From Paguma larvata (Eukaryota; Chordata; Mammalia; Carnivora; Viverridae), in assembly GCA_030068075.1 (NCBI GenBank), contig CM057832.1, positions 79,206,502-79,270,501 of the forward strand: a stretch of 64,000 bases of DNA. The letters are read 5' to 3'. The position numbers and the translations under genes are program-made. Shown in pieces: positions 1 to 10,080 of the stretch. The notes under the pieces were generated by a model. It saw only the letters and a list, made by a program, of their open reading frames with translations, had not been told where the DNA came from and searched no databases. Positions within the stretch are counted from its first letter, which is position 1. Each line of letters opens with the position of its first letter.

Positions 1-106
1 CTCCAACACCCTCATCGAGGTTCATCCCCAGTGTTGATGTGGTCCAGGGCCTCGATACAACCAATGGTGCTCAACTGGAAGTGCAACCATTAGAAGGTTA
101 TCAACC

Positions 107-324
107 GGGGCACCTGGGTGGCTCAATCAGTAAAGCGCCCAACTTTGGCCCAGGTCAAGATCTTGCCATTTAGAATTCAAGCCCCACATCAGGCTCTGTG
201 CTGACAGCTCAGAGCGTGGAGCCTGCTTCGAATTCTGTGTCTCCTTCTCTCTCTGCCCCTCCACTGCTCACACGCTGTCTCTCTCTCTCTCTCGAAAATA
301 AACTTGAAAAAATTTTTTAAAAAG
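107..324 (+). mobile_element. Feliform tRNA-derived SINE (SINEC_Fc-like)
   Basis: The copy has the tRNA-like head with GGCACCTGGGTGGCTCA, the body block GCTCTGTGCTGACAGCTCAG, a CT-rich tract near 240-292 and an A-rich tail containing AATAAA. The tRNA-related head of such SINEs holds the internal Pol III A and B boxes. A degraded target duplication (AAGGTTATCAACC before, AAAGTTTATCAATC after) supports insertion by L1-type retroposition. Confidence 0.95.
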
Positions 325-747
325 TTTATCAATCAATCAAGTGAACTAACTGTTAAAAAGAACACATTCTATCCTCCTGACTTGACAAACACATACTCTC
401 AAAGTGTGTATTCTTTCCTCTTTTGCTGTTGAACTGAACTCCATTTGCAGTATTTTCTGCATTTATCATGATTTCAACCTGTACTCATTCTCAATGGTAT
501 AAAATATTAAAACATAATTTATTCTAAGTACACAAATCTTGGAAATATTATTTTATCAAAAATTTAAGTTACATGTTTAAAAAATAAATTTGTTTCTGCT
601 TTTGAACATGTTCAAAATTATCTATGCAGATTATGAGGCAATATATAAATTATACCTGATGAATTGCAAAATGAGAAATTAAAAGTTTTAAAATAATGCT
701 GAAATCGTAAAATTTGCACTTTTGAAAACTTCTTTAAATCCTCATAC
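325..747. other. AT-rich DNA without recognised feature
   Basis: AT-rich sequence lying between two SINEs. No open frame of note, RNA gene or familiar repeat is visible. Confidence 0.5.
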
Positions 748-966
748 TTTTTTTTATTATTTTAAGTTTATTAATTTATTTGAGAGAGACAGAGAGAGAG
801 AGTGAGTGCAAGTTGGGGAGGGGCAGAGAGACAGGGGGACAGAGAATCTGAAGTAGGCTCTGTGCTGACAGCAGACAGCCTGATGCAGGGCTCGAACTCA
901 CAAACCGTGAGATCATGACCTGAGTCAAAGCCAGAAGCTTAACCAACCGAACCACCCAGGAAACCC
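748..966 (-). mobile_element. Feliform SINE, minus strand
   Basis: On the plus strand it reads T-rich tail, GA-rich tract (783-833), the CTCTGTGCTGACAGCAGACAG body, GAGATCATGACCTGAG, and a diverged head ending ACCACCCAGGAAACCC. The normal AGGCGCCCC end has mutated. It is moderately old. Confidence 0.93.
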
Positions 967-1258
967 AAATCCTAATAAATATTTTAACAAAATTTCACAT
1001 ATTCGAAATTCTAGGATTCAGTCTCAATCCAGTTGGTGAGGCAAAGACTCAGCACCACACATCACATATGTGATGTTTACATCTACATACATATAAATTT
1101 AACAGAAATAATAATTTTTTCTTTACTATTTCAATCATTCTTCAGTGTCCATGTGCAATTGTTACAAATGCTACAGTAATTTCTGACTCTCTCTGGTACA
1201 ACACAAAGAAAAGCAAGAAAATAAACATTTGGCACTACTGGCAAATGATAAATAAGAA

Positions 1259-1560
1259 TTTATTGTATTCAGGCTGTCTGAAAGGAAGAATTTGATGAGT
1301 TAATTTCTCTTTTCTTTCACTAAGTGCTTCTGCTGTTCAAATTCTCTCAACACCCTAAATAAAGCAGTGTGTGCCTCTGAAATCCTCAGGGGCACATGCC
1401 ACAAATCTTCATGGAACTCAAATGTAGTAGCATTTTGCAACATTTGATTCAAGAACACAGGGTGAGTCACAGAGTATGTTTTGGTTATAGATCCTGCTGT
1501 ATCAGTGCTGACCATCAGACCTCAACTGACAGAGGCCCTGCTGCCATGTGCTCCTGAATA
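1259..1560 (-). pseudogene. Unassigned 71-codon frame with 3'UTR-like end; possible pseudogene or terminal exon
   Basis: A minus-strand frame runs from ATG at 1515 to a stop at 1300 and encodes 71 residues. It has protein-like composition: HPVFLNQMLQ, FEFHEDLWHVPLRI and a charged end, REFEQQKHLVKEKRN. A minus-strand AATAAA lies at 1264-1259, 36 nt after the stop, and is followed by T/GT-rich sequence as at a polyadenylation site. A TGA lies in frame two codons before the ATG. A second ATG in good context at about 1546 opens a short frame (MAAGPLSVEV) that stops at that same place in another phase, which could mean a frameshift. I do not recognise the parent protein, and a chance frame remains possible. 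Confidence 0.3.
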
Positions 1561-1704
1561 AACTCATTTGTGTGTTTGTGTATGTGTTCCTTTCAAGTCT
1601 GGGGCCCAGGGAAGAGACCCCTCTGGCCCAGGTCTCCTATCAGTTACCAAAGGGGTTGAGCTAGAAGAATCTCTCAACCAGAGCTGGAGAAATATTGCAT
1701 AATT

Positions 1705-3042
1705 TTAAAATATTTGATATTGGAAATTCTGCTTCCAACCATAATGAAGTAATTGAACTTATACTCCCACCATAACTTGTAAACTTGACAAAATATACCA
1801 AGTGACTATTTTTAACGATATTGGACAATAGGCAGCACAAGCCTATGATGCATGAGGAAAAGGAGACAAATGAGGTGAGTCTTATGATTGCCCTGGTTTT
1901 CTGTATACAGTCACCTTCTGGAAAGCAGTGCAAGGAGGGACTGCCAAACAAGTACAATAGAATCACTGAGCTGCAGAAACAGACATTGAGGTTCAGGGAG
2001 GTAAAGGCAGCTGGAATCTGTGTAGTAGAGAAAGAGCTCCAAAACTTTGCACGGGATTCCTCCTGGGTCTATTGCTAAGCCATGAGTGCATGGGGTGAGA
2101 TTTCTCTAAGCAGGCAAAGAATTATTGGGAACTGTAAACTAAACAATTCTCAGAGCTTACACAGGACTGGGAGATGTTGAAATTCTGATCAGCCAAGTGG
2201 AGAATGCTCAGGGCACTAAGTAGAAACTCCAGATGGGTCATACCTTGACAGAAAGGTAAACCAGTCCTAGATTAAACTTATTCCAAACCTGCCCTAACAG
2301 AGCTTTTAAATAAGCCTTTAAAAGATAAAGCTGATAAACAAGTATTACTACCTACCAAAACAAAGTCTAGCAACCTTTAGTGAGGAAAAAAAGAAAAAAC
2401 CACAATTCAGTATTCAAAACACCCAACACTCAATAAAAACCTGCTAGGCATGAAAAGCAGGAGCAAAATGTATCCCACAGCTTATGGGAAAATAAGTCAA
2501 TAGATATGGACCCCCTAATGACAGAAATAATGGAATTAACAGATAAGGACATTAAATGGTGATTGTAAATATGTTTAAGTATATAAAGGGAAATCTAATG
2601 AAAAGAGAAACTGAAAATACAAAAAAAAAGTCAACAGAAATTCTTTAGGTGAAAATATTCAATGCATGGGGGTGGGGCGGAAACTAATTGGATGGGATTA
2701 ATAGCACATTGAACACTGAAGAAGAAAAGATCAGCAAACTTGAAGATAAAGCAATTGAAACTATCTAAACTGAAGTATAAAGACAAAAAAGATTGAAACA
2801 ATACATAAAGCTTCAGTAATTTGTGGAAAATATCAACAACTCTAATAGGCATGTAATTGTATTCCCAGAAGGATAGGGGACATAACAATATTTGAAGACT
2901 ACAAGGTTGAAAAGACCAGCCATAGACTGGGAGAAACTATATGCAAAAAATACATTTGATAAAGGACTGTTATCCAAAATATACAAAGAACTCTAAAAAT
3001 GCAACAATAAGAAAAACAATCTGATTAAAAAGTTGGGCCAAA
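1705..3042 (+). mobile_element. Old L1 (L1M-type), 5' portion with internal deletion
   Basis: The stretch resembles the 5' untranslated and ORF1-proximal part of old mammalian L1s. Recognisable blocks are GGACAATAGGCAGCACAAG near 1824, the region with GGCATGAAAAGCAGGAGCAA near 2448, and AATGGAATTAACAGATAAGGACATT near 2529. At about 2905 it jumps to ORF2 C-terminal sequence (GACTGGGAGAAACTATATGC onward), so most of ORF1 and ORF2 is missing. It is interrupted at 3042 by a younger L1 and resumes at 6064. All frames are broken. Confidence 0.75.
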
Positions 3043-3224
3043 TAAAGCATTACCCTAATACCAAAACCAGATAAAGGCACTGCAAAAAACAGAAGTACTG
3101 GTCAATATCTCTGATGAACATACATGTAAAAACCCTCACCAAAATACTAACAAATTGAACCCAATAATATATTTTTAAAAATCATTCACCACAAATAAGT
3201 GGGATTTATTCCTGGGATGCAAGT

Positions 3225-3681
3225 GTGGTTCACTTTTGCAAATCAATCAATGTGATACATCATATCAACAAGAGAAAGGATAAAAACCATATGATCATTT
3301 CAATAGATGCAGAAAAAGCATTTGACAAAGTACAACATCCATTCATGATTAAAAACTTTCAACAAAGTAGGTTTAGAGGAAACATACCTCAACATGATAA
3401 AGGCCATATATGAAATACCCACAGCTAACATCAGACAAAATGGTGAAAAACTGAGAGTTTTTCCCCTGAGATCAAGAACAAGACAAGGATGTCCAGTCTT
3501 ATCACTTTTATTCAGCATAGTGCTGGAAGTCCTAGCGACAGCAATCAGAGAAGAAAAATACATAAAAGGGATCCAAATTAGTAAGGAAGATGTAAAACTT
3601 CCACTATTTGCAGATGACATGATACTATATATACAAAACACTAAAGGCACCACTAAAAAAACTGCTAGAACTTATAAATGA
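3225..3681 (+). pseudogene. L1 ORF2 reverse-transcriptase fragment
   Basis: Two overlapping open frames (3225-3413 and 3394-3681) together cover the palm region of L1 ORF2p. The first holds [20 protein letters not shown] and then [13 protein letters not shown]. The second holds [20 protein letters not shown] and then [12 protein letters not shown], which carries the catalytic Asp-Asp pair. A frameshift near 3394-3413 separates them. In intact elements the enzyme copies L1 RNA at a nicked genomic site. Here it is a dead relic. Confidence 0.9.
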
Positions 3682-3779
3682 ATTCAGTAAAGTCATTGGA
3701 TACAAAAATCAATATACAGAAATCCATTCATCCCCATACACTAATAATGAAGTAGTAGAAATAGAAATTAAGAAAAAGA

Positions 3780-3980
3780 GGGGTGCCTGGGTGGCTCAGT
3801 TGGTTAAACTTCGGCACAGGTCGTGATCTCATGGTTCGTGGGTTCAAGCCCCACGTTGGGCTCTGTGCTGACAGCTCAGCATCTGGAGCGTGCTTCCGAT
3901 TCTGTGTCTCCCTCTTTCTCTGCTCCTCCCCTGTTCATGCTCTGTCTCTCTCAGAAATAAACATTAAAAAAAAAAAAAAA
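3780..3980 (+). mobile_element. Feliform SINE inside L1
   Basis: The sequence matches the consensus closely: GGGGTGCCTGGGTGGCTCAG head, B-box-like GGGTTCAAGCCCC, TGTGCTGACAGCTCAGCATC, CT-rich tract, AAATAAACATT and a pure A run. The 16-base target duplication GAAATTAAGAAAAAGA is perfect (3764-3779 and 3981-3996). A perfect duplication indicates a recent insertion. Confidence 0.97.
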
Positions 3981-4090
3981 GAAATTAAGAAAAAGAATCC
4001 CATTTACAATTGTACTCAAAAATAATAAAATACCTAGGAATAAACTTAACCAAAGTGGTGAAATACCTGTACTCTGAAAACTAAAAACTA

Positions 4091-4700
4091 TTGTTGAAAG
4101 AAATTGAAGACAACACAAACAAATGGAAGGATTTTTCACGTTTGTGGACTGAGAGAACATATACTGTTAAAATATCTATACTACTCAAAGCAATCTACAA
4201 AATTAATGCAATCCCTATTAAAATACCAAAAGTATTTTTCACAGAACTAGAACAAATAATCCTAAAGTTTGTACAGAACCCCCCAAAACCCCAAATAGCT
4301 AAAGCAATTTTGAAAAAGAAGAACAAAACTGAAGGCATCACAATCCTATATTTCAAGATCTACTACAAAGCTGTAATAATCAAAACAGTACGGTACTGGA
4401 AGACAAATAGACACATAGCTCAGTGAAACATAATAGCCCAGAAATAAAACCACAATTATATGGTCAACTAGTCTTTGACAAAGTAGGCAAGAATGTACAA
4501 TGGGGAAAAGACAGTCTCTTCAACAAATGTTTCTGAGAAACATGGACAGCTACATGCAAAAGAATGAAACTGAACCACTTTCTCACCACTTTCTCATACC
4601 ATACACAAAAATAAACTCGAAATGGATTAATGATCTGAATGTGAGACCTGAAAACTATAAAAATCCTAGAAGAGAGCTCAGGCAGTAATGTCTCTGACAT
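4091..4700 (+). pseudogene. L1 ORF2 C-terminal fragment
   Basis: Continuation of the ORF2 relic after the SINE. The frame at 4091-4426 holds the typical [14 protein letters not shown] start and the downstream [21 protein letters not shown] block. A further frame at 4500-4688 holds RMNETEPLSHH-like and WINDLNVRPENYK-like blocks. Premature stops occur at 4426 and 4688. Confidence 0.85.
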
Positions 4701-5416
4701 CGCCCATAGCAATATTTTTCTAGATATGTCTCCTGAGGAAAGGGAAACAAAAGCAAAAATAAACTATCAGGACTATTTCAAAATAACAACTTCTGCACAG
4801 CAAAGGAAACAATCAACAAAACTAAAAGACAACCTACTGAATGGGAGAAGATATTTGCCAATGACTATCTGATAAGTGCTTAATATCTAAGGAACTAAGA
4901 CTATTCAACACTCAAAAAAAAAAAAACAAATTATCCAATTAAAAAATGAGAAGACATGAAGAGACCTTTCTTCAAAGAAGATATCCAGATGGCCAGGAGA
5001 CATATGAAAAGATGCTCGACATCATTAATCATCAGGGAAATGCAAATCAAAACCACAAAGTGATATCACCTCACACCTGTCAGCATGACTAAAGTAAAAA
5101 CTCAAGAAACACCAAGTGTTAGTGAGGATGTGGAGAAAAAGGAAACCTCATGCACTGTTGGTGGGAATGCCAACTGGTGCAGCCACTGTGAAAAACAGTA
5201 AAATTAACTCAAAAAATTAAAAAGAGCAATACCATATGATCCAGTAAATTCCATTACCACGTATTTATCCCCAAAAATATAAAAACACTAAGTCAAAAAG
5301 CTAGATGCACTCCCAGGTTTACTGCAGCATTATTTGCAACAGCCACATTATGGAATCAGGCCCAAGTGTTCATCACAAGATGAATGGATAAAAAAGATAT
5401 GTATGTGTGCATGTGT

Positions 5417-5418
<2 letters not shown>

Positions 5419-5456
<38 letters not shown>
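5419..5456 (+). repeat. (CA)n microsatellite in L1 3' region
   Basis: About 19 uninterrupted AC units lie between GGTGG and TGGAATATTACTCAGCC of the L1 tail. The length and purity suggest a polymorphic marker. Confidence 0.95.
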
Positions 5457-5458
<2 letters not shown>

Positions 5459-5752
5459 GAATATTACTCAGCCATACAAAAGAATGAAATATCATTTGCA
5501 ACAACATGGATGGACCTAGAGGGTGTAATGCTAAGTGAAATAAGTCAGTCAGAAAAAGATAAACGCCATATAATTTCACTCACATGTGGAATTTAGGAAA
5601 CCAAAGAAACAAAGAAAAAAAAGACTCTTAAATATTGAGAACAAACTGATGGTTACCAGAGGGAAGGAGGGAATGGGTGAAATGGGTGAAGGGGATTAAG
5701 AGTACACTTACTGTGATGAGCACTGAGTAATGTATAGAATTGTTAAATCACT

Positions 5753-5924
5753 GGGGCTCCTGAGTTGCTCAGTCAGTTAAGTGTCTAACTCTTGGTTTTG
5801 GCTCAGGTCATGATCTCACAGTTCATGAAATTGAGCCCCATGTCAGGCTCTGCACTGACAGTGTGGAGCCTGCTTAGGATTCTCTCTCTCCTTCTCTTAC
5901 TGTCTCTCCTCTGCTTGTGCTCTC

Positions 5925-5956
<32 letters not shown>

Positions 5957-5982
5957 AATAAATAAAAAAACATTTTTAAAAA
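5753..5982 (+). mobile_element. SINE (older, CTCTTGGTTTTGG variant) inside L1 tail
   Basis: The head reads GGGGCTCCTGAGTTGCTCAG, with a body containing ACTCTTGGTTTTGGCTCAGG and GCACTGACAGTGTGGAGCCT, which defines an older Can-SINE subtype than the TCGGCTCAGG copies. The target duplication is TAGAATTGTTAAATCA (5735-5750) against TAGAATTGTTGAATCG (5983-5998), with two mismatches. Confidence 0.93.
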
Positions 5983-6063
5983 TAGAATTGTTGAATCGAT
6001 ATATTGTACACCTGAAACCAACATAACACTGTATGCTAATTATATCGGAATATTTTTTAAAAA

Positions 6064-7060
6064 TGGGCCAAAACCTTAATGATCACCTCACCAAAAAAGA
6101 TGTACAGATGGCAAATAAGCACAGGAAAAGATGCTTTACATTATATGTCATTAGGAAACAGCAAATTAAATCAACACCGCGATACCACTATACACCTATT
6201 AGAATGACTAAAGTCCAGAAAAGTGATAATACCAAATGCTGACAAGGATGCAAAAGAATAGGAACTGTCATTCATTCCTGGTGGGAATGCAGAATGGGAC
6301 CACCACTCTGAAGACAGTTTGGAAGTTTATTACTAAACTAATCACAGTCTTTCCATAGGATCCAGCAATCATGCCCCTAAGTATTTACCCACATGATAGG
6401 GAAACTTATGTCCACACAAAAACTTACCTCAGATGTTTATAGCAGCTTTAGTCATAATTACCAATAACTAGAAACAACCGTGCTGTTCTTCAAAAGGCAA
6501 ATGGAAACACTGCGGGGCATCTGTACAATCAAATATTGATCAGGATTAAAAACATGAGCTATCAAGTTACTGAAAGATATGGAGGAACTTTAAATGCATA
6601 TTTCACTGTGAAAGAAACTAGGATATATAATGTATGATTTCAAGTATATGACATTCTGGGTGTAGCAAAACTATAGTGATAATAAAAAGATCAGTAGTTG
6701 CTGAGGTTTTAGGGGGAAGGGGAGGGTGGGTGAACGGGAGGAGCACAGTGGAATTTTAGGGTAGTGAAACTGTTCTGCATGGTTCTGTAATGGAAAATAC
6801 AGGACATTATATATTTGTCAGAACCCATAGTACTGTACAACTCAGAATGAACCTTAAGTTATGTTATGGACTTTGGTTAATTATAATGTATCAATATTGA
6901 TAATTAATTATAATAAATGTACCACACTAATGCAAAACGTTTATAATAGGGGAAACTGTGGGTTAAGGGAGAGAGGGATATATGGGAAATCTCTGTACTG
7001 TCTGCTCAGTTTTCTGTAAACATAAAACTTCTCTAAAAAAAGTCTATTAATTAAAAGAAA
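6064..7060 (+). mobile_element. Old L1, 3' portion (continuation of 1705-3042)
   Basis: It resumes the older L1 at TGGGCCAAAACCTTAATGATC, running through the ORF2 end (CAGATGGCAAATAAGCAC, GTGGGAATGCAGAATGG) into a long 3'UTR that ends near 7050 with ACATAAAACTTCTCTAAAAA. Join order with 1705-3042 is correct if the younger L1 is removed. It contains a G-quadruplex motif at 6712-6730. Confidence 0.85.
6712..6730 (+). other. Canonical G-quadruplex motif in L1 3'UTR
   Basis: GGGGGAAGGGGAGGGTGGG has four runs of at least three G separated by loops of two, one and one bases. Such motifs are common in L1 3'UTRs and are expected to fold on the plus strand or in sense L1 RNA. Confidence 0.8.
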
Positions 7061-7435
7061 AAACAAAACAGCGGCTTGGGTCAGCAAGTGCTGTTTAGTG
7101 CCACGGAGCCGGTTGATGTCATGGTCTAGGCTATAATTCTGATGCCTTCAGTCTAATTTCAGGTCAAATCCATTCATTTCTCAGGGTACTGGAGGGGTAG
7201 AGTAGGGAGCGGAGAGGAATCTTTCTTTACACCAGAGCTGCCTCCCAAGTTATGAATGGAGGCTATACCAAGCAGGTATAAGGTGACCATACATGCCATT
7301 TTGACTGGAATAGGCTTGGCTTGTATTTGTGGTCCATATAAGTATGAATGGTGCTGTCTTTCAATCTCAAACTTGATCATTTTTCTACTATTCATTAGAA
7401 GCCACCCTATTTGAGGCAGACATTCTTGAGGAGCA
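7061..7435. other. Unassigned DNA between repeats
   Basis: No familiar repeat or gene signature. A 73-codon minus-strand frame at 7174-7395 shows no domain and is treated as chance. Confidence 0.45.
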
Positions 7436-7565
7436 TCTCTTAGGTATTAAATACTGTGCTAAGACAGTTACGTGCATTGTCTTTAATAGTAACTTTATAA
7501 AATAGATACTATCATTGTTCCCATCTCATAGATGGAAAACCAGGGTCCTAAAAAGTACTTAAAGC
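7436..7565 (-). mobile_element. MIR fragment
   Basis: Plus strand reads AAATACTGTGCTAAG, then TAGATACTATCATTGTTCCC and GATGGAAAACCAGGG, the reverse complement of the 3' half of MIR, an ancient mammalian tRNA-derived SINE. Diverged. Confidence 0.7.
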
Positions 7566-7574
7566 TATCATGGC

Positions 7575-8155
7575 CAAAATATATTGAAATTCAATGAAAA
7601 CTGTAAGCCTCTAAGCCCATGGATCCAAGAAGCTCAATGAATCCCAAGTAGTACCAATACACACACACAGACACCACCATTAAGGCATGTAATAGTCAAA
7701 TTGCTGAAAATAAATAAGATAAAATCTTTTAAGCAGTTAGAGAAGAAAGATAAAGTTCATAAGGAGAAACAAAGAAATCAGAAACTATACAAGCAAAATA
7801 ATGGAATACCACTTTTACAGTGCTGAACAAGGAAACCTTATAACCTCGAATTTTATATTTAGTGGGGGTATCCTAGTGTTCTGTATGTTTCCATTTATAT
7901 GAAATTCTAGAAAAGGCCATGCTAATATTTTGTGACAGAAAGTAGCTCAATGGTTACCTCCTATTAGGAGTGGCGGGTGGAAACTGCAACTGAGGCATGA
8001 GGGAATATGGGAGATGACGGAAATGTTCTTTATCTTGACCATGGTAATGGTTGGATAGCTGTGTATTTGTCAAAATATTACTGAACTATACACTTGAAAG
8101 AGATATACTTAATAAAACTTAATTAATTTATACCTCAAATAAGTTGATTTTAAAA
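7575..8155 (+). mobile_element. Old L1 (L1M-type) 3' end
   Basis: Blocks typical of old L1 tails are visible: AAAATCTTTTAAGCAGTTAGAGAAG-like sequence near 7720, ACAGTGCTGAACAAGG near 7818, GGAAATGTTCTTTATCTTGACC near 8018, and ATACACTTGAAAGAGATATACTTAATAAAA at the end. No frame is open. Confidence 0.75.
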
Positions 8156-8614
8156 ACAAATTACACAGTACTATCTACATTTCAGTGTCCCTTGGCAAAC
8201 CCTTCTTGTTCCACCCTGGTTCAAGCTCATCTGTAAATCCTGCAGCTGAATGAAAACTTGTGAATTACTGGAGCTTAGTCTGTGAAAACTTCATGGCAGT
8301 CACTCTCTTGTCTACCAACAAGCTGCAAAGTTCTCTGATAAATGGCCCTTCAACACTCCACCCAAGTTCCACCCAACACCCAGAACCATCCCAGATGAGG
8401 TCAGAGTTGTCTGATTCCCAAAGCCTGGTTAGATTTCAACAGCTTCTGTCCTACACGCCAGCAGCAAGCTGGAGTTCCAACAAGAGTAAATGCAGTATCT
8501 ACACTGTCTTTTCATTACAAATTACAAAGCTGTCTAAATCACACATAACAATTCATTCCACAGGCAATTTGGAAACACTTATCATTTTTTCCCTTTAACA
8601 CACTCCCCAGATTC
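8156..8614. other. Unique DNA with a chance 112-codon frame
   Basis: The plus-strand frame at 8260-8598 is Ser-rich and lacks a domain. No repeat family is recognised. Judged non-coding. Confidence 0.45.
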
Positions 8615-8615
8615 T

Positions 8616-8987
8616 AAGGAAGAGATTCTCAAACTTGAGGGGGCATAAGAATCTCCACCTGTAGAGTGGAGTGAAGTGGAACCTGTTATCTGTATTTTAT
8701 TTAATTAATTTATTTATGTATTTAAATTTATTTTTGAGAGAGAAACAGAGAGAGACTGCAAGCAGGGGAGGGGGAGAGGGCGAGGGAGACACAGAATTTG
8801 AACCAGGCTCCAGGCACTGAGCCATCAGCACAGAGCCTGACACGGGGCTCGAACTCACAAACTGTGAGATCACGACCACAGCTTAAGTGGGCACTCAACG
8901 GACTGAGCCATCCAGGCACCCCTGTTATCTGTGTTGTAATCAGGCAGCTGATTCAGGCAGGCTGAGGACCACATTTTGAGAAATACT
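8616..8987 (+). mobile_element. MER5A-like hAT-Charlie relic split by a SINE
   Basis: The left end (AGATTCTCAAACTTGAG, then GCATAAGAATC) and right end (GCTGATTCAGGCAGGCTGAGGACC, then TTTTGAGAAATACTG) match the two ends of the MER5A short DNA transposon. Part of the middle is lost, and a SINE occupies 8694-8920. Confidence 0.8.
8694..8920 (-). mobile_element. Feliform SINE in MER5A relic
   Basis: Minus-strand SINE with T-rich tail, GA tract, CTGAGCCATCAGCACAGAGCC body and CATCCAGGCACCCC head end. CCTGTTATCTGT is duplicated exactly on both sides (8682-8693 and 8921-8932). Confidence 0.96.
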
Positions 8988-9775
8988 GGTCAGAACATTC
9001 TATGTAGAGTGGAGGAAATATGTAGAGGACTCTCAAAATAGAACTGGGCTAAAGGCTCACAGAAAAGTCGTTTGGAAGCAGGAGCCCCAGAAACTCCTCG
9101 AAGTCCCTGAAGGTAGGAATGGGGGAAGGAGCTTGGAGGCTTATCAGAAAGAGGACTGAAAACACTAGAAGGAAAGGTTCAGATGTGATTACCCTACGTT
9201 GGTGACCGATCCTGGCTTCTACCCTTGGGCAAGTATAAGACTGCTGGGGCTTACTGGTTGTAATGCGATATTCTACATATTTATTGATCTTGTAATATTT
9301 AGTTATCCCCCTGACCCTAGAACCAGACTCTGAGATAAAGCATATAGGAAATTTTATTAGAGTACCCTTGGGATCAGCAGTCCTGGAAAGAAGAAGCAAG
9401 GGAAGACAGGAAAGCTAGGCTGCGATGCAGATGGACTTGGCAGTCCCTCGGCGAGCTCTGAATAGGAATAAGCAGTCCAGCACTGTCTCAAGTTGGGGCA
9501 TCTCGACCTTGACCAGTTCATTGCAGGTGCCCCCACAAAAAGTATGAGACCTTAGATGAGGGCACTCTTTTCAGATGAGTCTTCCCGGGGAAGCCAGCTC
9601 ACCAAGGACCATGTCAGCATCACTATCAGCAGCTGGAGGAATAAGTCTATGAGGCACGAGGGGGATCTGGATAGTGCATCATTAAAACCACCACACCTCC
9701 TCACGTTTTTTTGCTGATGGTTTTAAAGAAAACCATAAATGTTTTAGATGAACAGTTTCACCAGAAGAAGTTTCC
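8988..9775. other. Unassigned DNA, possibly an old LTR-like repeat
   Basis: No gene is visible. The part near 9330-9480 (GGAAATTTTATTAGAGTACCCTTGGG, then AGAAGAAGCAAGGGAAGACAGGAAAGC) has the look of a dispersed repeat I cannot name. The 116-codon minus frame at 9049-9399 has no recognisable domain. Confidence 0.4.
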
Positions 9776-9779
9776 CAAT

Positions 9780-10080
9780 CTTCTTGGCTATCATTGCACA
9801 TGCTGATGTTCCCCTTTCCTTCCCCTCTTCCACTTGGCACACTCTGACTCACCCTTCAGTCATCGGTCCAGATATGGCCTCCTCTGGAATGCCGCTCAGG
9901 CTTTCCATCTTCTGGGTTCTTGGGGACCTCCAGCTATCTCAGCAAAGAGCCAGTCTGTGGTATTGTTCGTGTCTATCTCATGATTATAATGTAAGCTCCT
10001 GGGGTGGGGGGACTGGGCCAATGTCATTTGTGCAGCTCCCAGCATTCTGGCACAGGCACAACATCGATGCGTGTTGAATT
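9780..10080 (+). mobile_element. L2 3' end
   Basis: The layout fits an L2 3' end: a TTGGCACACTCTGACTC-like protein-coding tail, TTATAATGTAAGCTCCTGGGG, then GCTCCCAGCATTCTGGCACAGGC and GTGTTGAATTACATCCATT. L2 is an ancient CR1-clade LINE. Diverged. Confidence 0.6.

Larger units (their letters stand above)
3043..6063 (+). mobile_element. Carnivore L1, 5'-truncated, inserted in an older L1
   Basis: It begins inside ORF2 (Pro-Lys-Pro codons near 3060) and ends in the carnivore-type L1 3'UTR (GAGCACTGAGTAATGTATAGAATTGTT, then TTGTACACCTGAAAC) with an A-rich end near 6050-6063. The reverse-transcriptase region at 3100-3680 keeps [16 protein letters not shown] and FADDM motifs but is broken by frameshifts and stops. 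Two SINEs (3780-3980 and 5753-5982) and a CA tract lie inside it. TGGGCCAAA occurs at both junctions (3034-3042 and 6064-6072), a good target duplication. It cannot move by itself. Confidence 0.92.

Noticed and set aside
1..106. Left edge has an open third-phase frame (FIPSVDVVQGLDTTNGAQLEV) and an open reverse frame.
   Set aside because: Only about 100 bases are visible, no domain is recognised, and the frame runs into a SINE. It cannot be judged from this window.
5334..5596. Three frames with His-Thr or Cys-Val repeats.
   Set aside because: They are translations of the CA microsatellite and L1 tail.
9980..10020. G-rich segment GGGGTGGGGGGACTGGG as a G-quadruplex.
   Set aside because: Only three usable runs of three G are present, one short of the standard rule.
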